A model generated the notes under the pieces. It was not told the DNA's origin and searched no databases. It saw nothing but the letters and a program-made list of their open reading frames with translations. A DNA stretch of 64,000 bases from Burkholderia territorii (lineage in GTDB: Bacteria; Pseudomonadota; Gammaproteobacteria; Burkholderiales; Burkholderiaceae): positions 1 to 64,000 of the forward strand of contig NZ_CADFEJ010000016.1 of the NCBI RefSeq assembly GCF_902833055.1. The letters run 5' to 3'. How positions within the stretch are numbered: the first letter of the stretch is position 1; the number at the start of each line of letters is the position of its first letter. Positions 58,809 through 64,000 of the stretch are shown here, in pieces. The position numbers and the translations under genes were made by a program.

Positions 58809-59624
58809 TTACTTGCTGCCGAAGAGGCGCTGCAGCAGGCCCGGCTTCTGGTAATCGGTGAAGCGCAGCGGCTTGTCCTCGCCGAGGAAACGGGCGACGA
58901 CGTCCTTGTACGCTTCCGCAACGTCGGTGCCGTCGATATGCACGGCCGGCAGCCCCTGGTTCGATGCGTGCAGCACGGCTTCCGACTCCGGCACCACGCC
59001 GATCAGCTTGATGCGCAGGATCTCGCTGATGTCCTCGAGCGAGAGCATTTCGCCTTCGCTCACGCGCTTCGGGCTGTAGCGCGTGATCAGCAGGTGTTCC
59101 TTGATCGGCTCCTTGCCTTCGGTCGCGCGCTTGGTCTTCGACGACAGGATGCCGAGAATGCGGTCCGAGTCGCGCACCGACGACACTTCCGGGTTCGTGA
59201 CGATCAGCGCTTCGTCCGCGAAGTACATCGCGTGCAGCGCGCCCGCCTCGATACCGGCCGGCGAATCGCAGACGATGTATTCGAAGTCCATCGCAACCAG
59301 GTCGTTCAGCACCTTCTCGACGCCTTCACGCGTGAGCGCATCCTTGTCGCGCGTCTGCGACGCCGGCAGGATGAACAGGTTCTCGCACTTCTTGTCCTTG
59401 ATCAGCGCCTGGTTCAGGTTCGCTTCGCCCTGGATCACGTTGACGAGGTCGTACACCACGCGACGCTCGCAGCCCATGATGAGATCGAGGTTGCGCAGGC
59501 CGACGTCGAAGTCGATCACGGCCGTCTTGTGGCCGCGCAGCGCGAGGCCGGACGCGAAGCTCGCGCTGGTCGTCGTCTTGCCCACGCCGCCCTTGCCCGA
59601 AGTCACCACGATGATTTTTGCCAT
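58809..59624 (-). CDS. minD: Septum site-determining ATPase MinD
   Basis: A 271-aa deviant-Walker ParA-type ATPase. KGGVGKTTTSASFA at ~residues 11-24 has the signature lysine, switch I DFDVGLRNLDLIMGCERR and switch II CDSPAGIEAGAL are intact, and the last ~12 residues (PGLLQRLFGSK) form the amphipathic membrane-targeting helix. It recruits MinC to the membrane to block FtsZ rings near poles. Between minC (59 bp gap) and minE. Confidence 0.97.
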   Translation of the reverse strand: MAKIIVVTSGKGGVGKTTTSASFASGLALRGHKTAVIDFDVGLRNLDLIMGCERRVVYDLVNVIQGEANLNQALIKDKKCENLFILPASQTRDKDALTREGVEKVLNDLVAMDFEYIVCDSPAGIEAGALHAMYFADEALIVTNPEVSSVRDSDRILGILSSKTKRATEGKEPIKEHLLITRYSPKRVSEGEMLSLEDISEILRIKLIGVVPESEAVLHASNQGLPAVHIDGTDVAEAYKDVVARFLGEDKPLRFTDYQKPGLLQRLFGSK

Positions 59625-59683
59625 TTACCCAATACCCTGTGTTCGTCAATGAGAGCCGATCGATCCGGAGCGTACCGCGTGAA

Positions 59684-60454
59684 TCACGTCAGGCGCAGCG
59701 GTTCGATCATCAGTTTTTCCTCTTCGAGCCGGATCTGCACCGATTTGCCCAGTATGTCGGCGGGCAACGGGTTCTCGGTCGTTCGATAGATACCCGCGAT
59801 CGAAATCAGTTCCGGCTCCAGACACGTGCAGAAAATGCGCGCGTCGTGATTGCCGTGCACACCCGCGAGTGCGCGGCCGCGCAACGGCGCGTAGATGTGG
59901 ATGTTGCCTTCCGCGATGATCTCGGCGCCGTGACTGACCGGCGCCAGCACCACGAGGTCTCCTTTCGCGTAAATCTGCTGCCCCGAACGCAGCGGCCGAT
60001 CGATCACCAGCGTCTGGCCACCGGCCGCAACCGGCGTCGGCGCCGCTGGCTCCGGTGCCGGTTCGGCCGCCACGGCCGCAGCTGCGGCAGCGGCCGGCGC
60101 CTGCTCTGCGTCCTCGGCCGGCTTCGCGGCCGGCGCGCGGCGGTCGCGCGCCTCGAGCAGCGGCAGGCCGGCTTCCGCCGCCCAGCCCTGCGTGGCGAGC
60201 GCGACGACGCCCACCGGGCGCATCCGCACGTCGTTCAGCATCTGGCGGATGTCGGCAAGTGCGACGCGTTCGTCGCCCTCGAGGCGGCGGACGTCGATCG
60301 CGACGACATCATCGGCAAAAAACTCGGGAGTCGCTTCGAAGCGCTTGACCAGTTCGGCACGCAACGCATCGAGATCGGTCGTCTTCACGGTGAACAGCAA
60401 CGTATCGACCGATCCGCTGCGCAGCTCGAAGAATGGCGATTTTTTAAGCGACAT
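59684..60454 (-). CDS. minC: Septum site-determining protein MinC
   Basis: A 256-aa FtsZ-assembly inhibitor. N-terminal domain (FFELRSGSVDTLLFTVKTTD), a ~35-residue Ala/Pro linker (~115-150) and the C-terminal beta-helix (GDLVVLAPVSHGAEIIAEGNIHIYAPLRGRALAG) that binds MinD and FtsZ. First gene of minCDE. The ATG MSLKKSPFF is preferred over a GTG two codons upstream. Confidence 0.95.
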   Translation of the reverse strand: MSLKKSPFFELRSGSVDTLLFTVKTTDLDALRAELVKRFEATPEFFADDVVAIDVRRLEGDERVALADIRQMLNDVRMRPVGVVALATQGWAAEAGLPLLEARDRRAPAAKPAEDAEQAPAAAAAAAVAAEPAPEPAAPTPVAAGGQTLVIDRPLRSGQQIYAKGDLVVLAPVSHGAEIIAEGNIHIYAPLRGRALAGVHGNHDARIFCTCLEPELISIAGIYRTTENPLPADILGKSVQIRLEEEKLMIEPLRLT

Positions 60455-60617
60455 GGACACTCTGCAAAAATTTTTTGCGTATTTTACAGGCGTCCACGCG
60501 TGCGGCCATTATTTTTGGGGAACCGGGCGGCGACGGGCGTGGCGAGCGCACGCCGGCGGGCGGGTGGCCGGACGGCCGACGGGCCACGATCGCGCCGTGC
60601 GGCCCGCGCATGCATGC

Positions 60618-61133
60618 TCAGGGCGTGTCGACGTGCGACACGAACAACGACTTCATCGCGCCGGGCATCCGTGCGATCGGCGCATGCTCGCCCGTGTTGC
60701 CGAAACCCGCGCGTTCGTAAAACCGGATCGCGTTGCGGTTCGCATCGGCGATCCACGCATAGACGTCCTGCGCGCCGCGTTCGGCCAGCCACGCGGTGGC
60801 GGTCTCGAGCAGCAGCACGCCGCCGCGCAGGTGGCGGACCGCATGAGCGACCCACAGCTCGCTGACGAACGCGCGCCGCTCGGGCGTATTGTCGAAATAT
60901 GCGCCGATCATGCCGGCCGGATGGCCCTCGGTGTACAGCAGGAAAGTCGTCGACTCGTCGGATTCGGCGCGCAGCGCGGCGACGGCCGCCGCTGCGTCGG
61001 AATCGACGTTCAGCAATTCGGCCTCCGGCGCTTCGCCGGGCGCGTAGGGCTCGCGCAGCGATGCGGCGCGGAGTTCGCGATACACGCCGCCCTGGTCGGC
61101 AGCGATACGACGAACGGTCAAGGTCGAACTCAT
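60618..61133 (-). CDS. GNAT-family N-acetyltransferase
   Basis: A 171-aa acyl-CoA-dependent acetyltransferase. The fold is complete: N-terminal TVRRIAADQGGVYRELRAAS, strand 4 AFVSELWVAHAVRHLRGGVLL with the acetyl-CoA loop, and the DVYAWIADANRNAIRFYERAGF C-terminal signature. Substrate unknown; could be a small molecule or protein N-terminus. Single gene 163 bp from minC. Confidence 0.88.
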   Translation of the reverse strand: MSSTLTVRRIAADQGGVYRELRAASLREPYAPGEAPEAELLNVDSDAAAAVAALRAESDESTTFLLYTEGHPAGMIGAYFDNTPERRAFVSELWVAHAVRHLRGGVLLLETATAWLAERGAQDVYAWIADANRNAIRFYERAGFGNTGEHAPIARMPGAMKSLFVSHVDTP

Positions 61134-61798
61134 GCAGGCACAGCCCCCTTCGGACAGCAAGCTATTAGCTTCAACCGAAAGCGGGGCATGAGTCAAATCG
61201 TTATTTTCAAATGGCAGCGCCGATCGAAAGGCAACCGATGTCGCGCATGCGCCGGTGTGCAGGTGCAGCATCGATGCATCGACCGGGGACTGCGCATGCA
61301 ACGCGGCCTGCAAGATCCGACGCGCAGCCCCGCCCGCCTTGCCGTTCATGCGCCCTCACGCGGCAAGTGTGCTGCATTTCGCCTTCGACACCGTAATGGT
61401 TCGTTACATATGGATGCGAAAGAACCGCGCAGCCGCACGGCGTCGCCCTAAACCTGCTGCATCGCAACATTCGTTGCGAGTTTCGCCGACGGATGCACGC
61501 ATGTGTCATCCCGGCCATTCATCTGACAACAACGCCCACCGACAGACCGATCGGCGCGAGCGTGCCCTGTTTCAATCACCGCGTGCCAGCCCTTCCCGAC
61601 CGGCGTCATGGGCAGCCGACCGTTTGGAGTTGCGCGCCTAGCGCGCGGGTTTGGAAAGCGTGCGCGACGGTCGTATAACTGGCACAACCGGACGACCGAT
61701 CCGGTGCCGCGGACCCGCGACGATTCGAACGACGACAAACGCGTCACCCGGCCGCCGCGCCCGCACGCGCGGGCGCTGGCCCAACAAGGAGGAAGACA
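61134..61798. other. 665-bp gap between the GNAT gene and alkB
   Basis: No supported gene. Several open frames cross it, none with a good start or known similarity. It should hold the promoters of both genes; the short AT-rich region around 61170-61215 and 61385-61410 are the only low-GC patches. No alkane-responsive regulator gene is visible here. Confidence 0.45.
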
Positions 61799-62959
61799 AT
61801 GGCAATGACCGACGCATCGGCCTCGGGCTGGTCGGATGGCAAACGTTATCTGTGGCTGCTCGGCGCGGTGACGATCACGCTGCCGATCCTGTCGGCCCAG
61901 CTCGCACTGTCGACGGGCCTTCACGTGTTCTGGTGGTTCGGCCCGCTGTTCGCGTTCGGCGTGATCCCGATCCTCGATACGCTGATCGGCGACGATCGCG
62001 ACAATCCGCCCGAAGCCGTGGTTCCGCAACTCGAACGCGAGCGCTACTACCGCTACATCGTCTATCTCGCGACGCTGGTCGAATATGTCGCGTTCTTCAT
62101 GTGCGTGTGGATCGTCGGCACGCATGCGCTCGCGTGGTACGACTACGTCGGCTTCGCGCTGTCGCTCGGCGCCGCGACGGGCATCTCGATCAACACCGCG
62201 CACGAACTCGGCCACAAGACCAGCCGCTTCGAGCGCTGGCTCGCGAAAGTCACGCTCGCGCCGGTCGCGTACGGGCACTTCTTCGTCGAGCACAACCGCG
62301 GCCATCACGTGCGCGTCGCGACCGCCGAGGATCCGGCGAGTGCGCGCTACGGCGAATCGTTCTGGGCATTCCTGCCGCGCACGGTGACGGGCAGCATCCA
62401 CTCGGCGTGGCGTCTCGAGAAGGCTCGCCTGGAGCGCCTCGGACATTCGCCATGGACCTGGCGTAACGAAGTGCTGCACGCATGGGCGATGACCGTCGTC
62501 GTATGGGGCGTCGCGATCGCGATGGCCGGCAAGGTCGTGATTCCGTTCCTCGTGATCCAGGCCGCGTACGGCGCGTCGCTGCTCGAAGTCGTCAACTATG
62601 TCGAACACTACGGGCTCGGCCGCCGCAAGCTGCCGAGCGGCCGCTACGAACGCTGCACGCCGCAGCATTCGTGGAACAGCAATCACGTCGTCACCAACCT
62701 GTTCCTGTACCAGTTGCAGCGGCACGCCGACCACCACGCGAACCCGACGCGCTCGTACCAGGCGCTGCGCCACTTCGACGACTCGCCGCAACTGCCGGCC
62801 GGCTACGCGACGATGATCCTGTTCGCGTATGTGCCGCCGCTCTGGTATCGCGTGATGAATCCGCGTGTCGTCGCGCATTACGGCGGCAACATGGCGCAAT
62901 CGAACATCAAGCCGTCGATCCGCGCTCGCGTGCTCGCCCAATATTCCGCCGCGGCGTGA
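61799..62959 (+). CDS. alkB: Alkane 1-monooxygenase
   Basis: A 386-aa integral-membrane di-iron hydroxylase that oxidises medium-chain n-alkanes to 1-alkanols. The histidine boxes are intact: HELGH at 135-139, HNRGHH at 165-170 and RHADHH at 308-313, with the NYVEHYGL substrate/HYG motif between. Six membrane segments, normal length. AAGGAGG precedes the ATG at ideal spacing. Rubredoxin and rubredoxin reductase, needed for electron supply, are not adjacent and must be encoded elsewhere. Confidence 0.95.
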   Translation: MAMTDASASGWSDGKRYLWLLGAVTITLPILSAQLALSTGLHVFWWFGPLFAFGVIPILDTLIGDDRDNPPEAVVPQLERERYYRYIVYLATLVEYVAFFMCVWIVGTHALAWYDYVGFALSLGAATGISINTAHELGHKTSRFERWLAKVTLAPVAYGHFFVEHNRGHHVRVATAEDPASARYGESFWAFLPRTVTGSIHSAWRLEKARLERLGHSPWTWRNEVLHAWAMTVVVWGVAIAMAGKVVIPFLVIQAAYGASLLEVVNYVEHYGLGRRKLPSGRYERCTPQHSWNSNHVVTNLFLYQLQRHADHHANPTRSYQALRHFDDSPQLPAGYATMILFAYVPPLWYRVMNPRVVAHYGGNMAQSNIKPSIRARVLAQYSAAA

Positions 62960-62970
62960 TGCTGCACGGC

Positions 62971-63042
62971 GCGGTCGCGGTCGCGGTCGCGGTCGCGGTC
63001 GCGGTCGCGGTCGCGGTCGCGGTCGCGGTCGCGGTCGCGGTC
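62971..63042. repeat. Perfect hexanucleotide tandem repeat, 12 x GCGGTC
   Basis: 72 bp of uninterrupted GCGGTC units directly after alkB, in the 93-bp gap to the convergent chemotaxis receptor. Both flanking genes end outside it, so it is probably non-coding and likely to vary in copy number by slippage. Confidence 0.95.
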
Positions 63043-63052
63043 GGCAATATCG

Positions 63053-64000
63053 TCACGCGGCCTGCGGCAGCCTGAACACGGCGACCGCGTTTCGCAACGC
63101 GCTCGCCTGCTCCGCCAGCGCCTGCGTCGCGGCCGACGCCTGCTCGACCAGCGCCGCGTTGCGCTGCGTCGCTTCGTCCATCTGGGAGACCGCGACATTC
63201 ACCTGCTGGATGCCGCCGCTCTGCTCCTGCGATGCGGACGAAATCTCACCGACGATCGACGTGACCCGCTGCACCGCACCGACGATCTCGTGGATCGATT
63301 CGCCCGCGCGCGCGATCAGCACGGCACCTTCGTCGACCCGCCGCGTCGATTGCTCGATCAGCGCCTTGATCTCCTTCGCGGCGGCCGCGCTGCGCTGCGC
63401 GAGCGTGCGCACCTCCGACGCGACCACCGCGAAGCCGCGCCCCTGCTCGCCCGCACGCGCCGCCTCGACGGCCGCGTTCAGCGCGAGGATGTTGGTCTGG
63501 AACGCGATGCTGTCGATGACCGCGATGATCTCGCCGACCTTCGCCGAGCTGGAGGCAATCCCGTTCATCGTGTCGACGGCGTCGGTCATCACGCCGCCGC
63601 CCACGGATGCGATTTCCGATGCGTCCCGCGCCAGCTGCGCCGCGTGCTGCGCGTGTTCGGCCGACTGGCGCACGATACCCGTCAGTTCGGTCATGCTCGC
63701 CGCGGTTTCCTCGATCGACGCGGCCTGTGCCTCGGTGCGCGACGACAGGTCGTGATTGCCCGCCGCGATCTGCGCACTCGCGGTCGCGACGGCTTCGGCG
63801 TGCGTGCGCACCTCGAGTACGACGCCCGACAGGCTCGCCTGCATCGTCCGCAGCGCGCGCAGCAGATCGGCGATCTCGTCGCGACCGGCCGCGTCGACGT
63901 CGCGCGTGAGGTCGCCGCCGGCTACCGCCTGCGCACAGGCCACCGCGCGATCGAGCGGCCGCAGGATCGCGCGGCTGAACAGGAACGCGCCGATCATCGC
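63053..64000 (-). CDS. Methyl-accepting chemotaxis protein, C-terminal part (runs off window)
   Basis: The 5' end lies beyond the window, so only ~315 residues are seen. A hydrophobic segment at the window edge and a HAMP domain (RAILRPLDRAVACAQAVAGGDLT) lead into the signalling coiled coil, with the conserved hairpin tip IDSIAFQTNILALNAAVEAARAGEQGRGFAVVASEVR (in parts) and methylation-helix repeats with Glu/Gln pairs (EQSGGIQQVNVAVSQMDEAT). It signals to CheA/CheW. No C-terminal CheR-binding pentapeptide is present (ends RLPQAA). Confidence 0.93.
   Translation of the reverse strand, partial: AMIGAFLFSRAILRPLDRAVACAQAVAGGDLTRDVDAAGRDEIADLLRALRTMQASLSGVVLEVRTHAEAVATASAQIAAGNHDLSSRTEAQAASIEETAASMTELTGIVRQSAEHAQHAAQLARDASEIASVGGGVMTDAVDTMNGIASSSAKVGEIIAVIDSIAFQTNILALNAAVEAARAGEQGRGFAVVASEVRTLAQRSAAAAKEIKALIEQSTRRVDEGAVLIARAGESIHEIVGAVQRVTSIVGEISSASQEQSGGIQQVNVAVSQMDEATQRNAALVEQASAATQALAEQASALRNAVAVFRLPQAA

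Noticed and set aside
62971..63042. Possible CRISPR or satellite array
   Set aside because: Unit is 6 bp with no spacers, so it is a simple sequence repeat; no cas genes in the window.
62865..63755. A 296-codon plus frame reading Arg-Gly through the hexamer repeat into the receptor gene
   Set aside because: It is antisense to the methyl-accepting protein and its repeat peptide is an artefact of the GCGGTC array.

Overview
The window is high-GC betaproteobacterial DNA. Gene content and order (fdsGBAD, yicC-gmk-rpoZ-spoT-greB, minCDE, rph-rdgB-hemW, an OpcP-type porin, DUF4148, DUF2968 and WXXGXW-repeat proteins) point to Burkholderia, probably a Burkholderia cepacia complex species, and to a core chromosome. 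That placement is inferred from gene content, not from a database search. There is no rRNA operon, prophage, insertion sequence or CRISPR array, and no clear sign of recently acquired DNA.

Layout. 0.3-2.5 kb: two small exported proteins and a ModE/PBP-type regulator. 2.6-7.9 kb: the NAD-dependent molybdenum formate dehydrogenase operon fdsG-fdsB-fdsA-fdsD, divergent from that regulator and lacking fdsC/fdhD. 7.9-18.6 kb: a flavin monooxygenase, a TPR/glycosyltransferase-like protein, a citrate-type MFS carrier, a DUF2968 protein, a C26-type amidotransferase-fold hydrolase, and a GntR regulator paired with an amidase. 18.7-25.3 kb: dsbB; the purine-catabolic genes xdhC, add and guaD; a Mn2+ (yybP-ykoY) riboswitch in front of a TMEM165/GDT1-family exporter; and a lipoprotein. 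25.5-33.4 kb: pepN, fbp, tRNA-Thr, a LuxR-type regulator, an MhpA-like hydroxylase with its DUF2783 partner, and a GlsB/YeaQ stress membrane protein.

33.5-38.1 kb (minus strand) holds the most interesting locus. A DUF2946 protein with a CxxC and a C-terminal RGPP resembles CruR, the copper-sensing upstream ORF described in Bordetella pertussis. It precedes a TonB-dependent receptor, a periplasmic BNR-like protein with a CECC motif, and a thioredoxin-fold protein. These genes overlap and look like a copper-acquisition operon. 38.2-43.1 kb: a 48-aa acidic protein, a periplasmic chorismate mutase, an exonuclease/GIY-YIG fusion, a cold-shock protein with a long leader, a short hypothetical gene, a candidate three-hairpin small RNA on the minus strand, and a porin.

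43.1-51.5 kb is housekeeping: greB, two identical tRNA-Arg genes, spoT, rpoZ, gmk and yicC, then divergently rph, rdgB, hemW and tRNA-Ser. 51.6-64 kb: small exported or conserved proteins, a second MFS carrier, a WaaC-type heptosyltransferase, a ClC channel, a WXXGXW-repeat protein, minCDE, a GNAT acetyltransferase, alkane monooxygenase alkB, a 12-copy hexanucleotide repeat, and the C-terminal part of a chemotaxis receptor that runs off the window.
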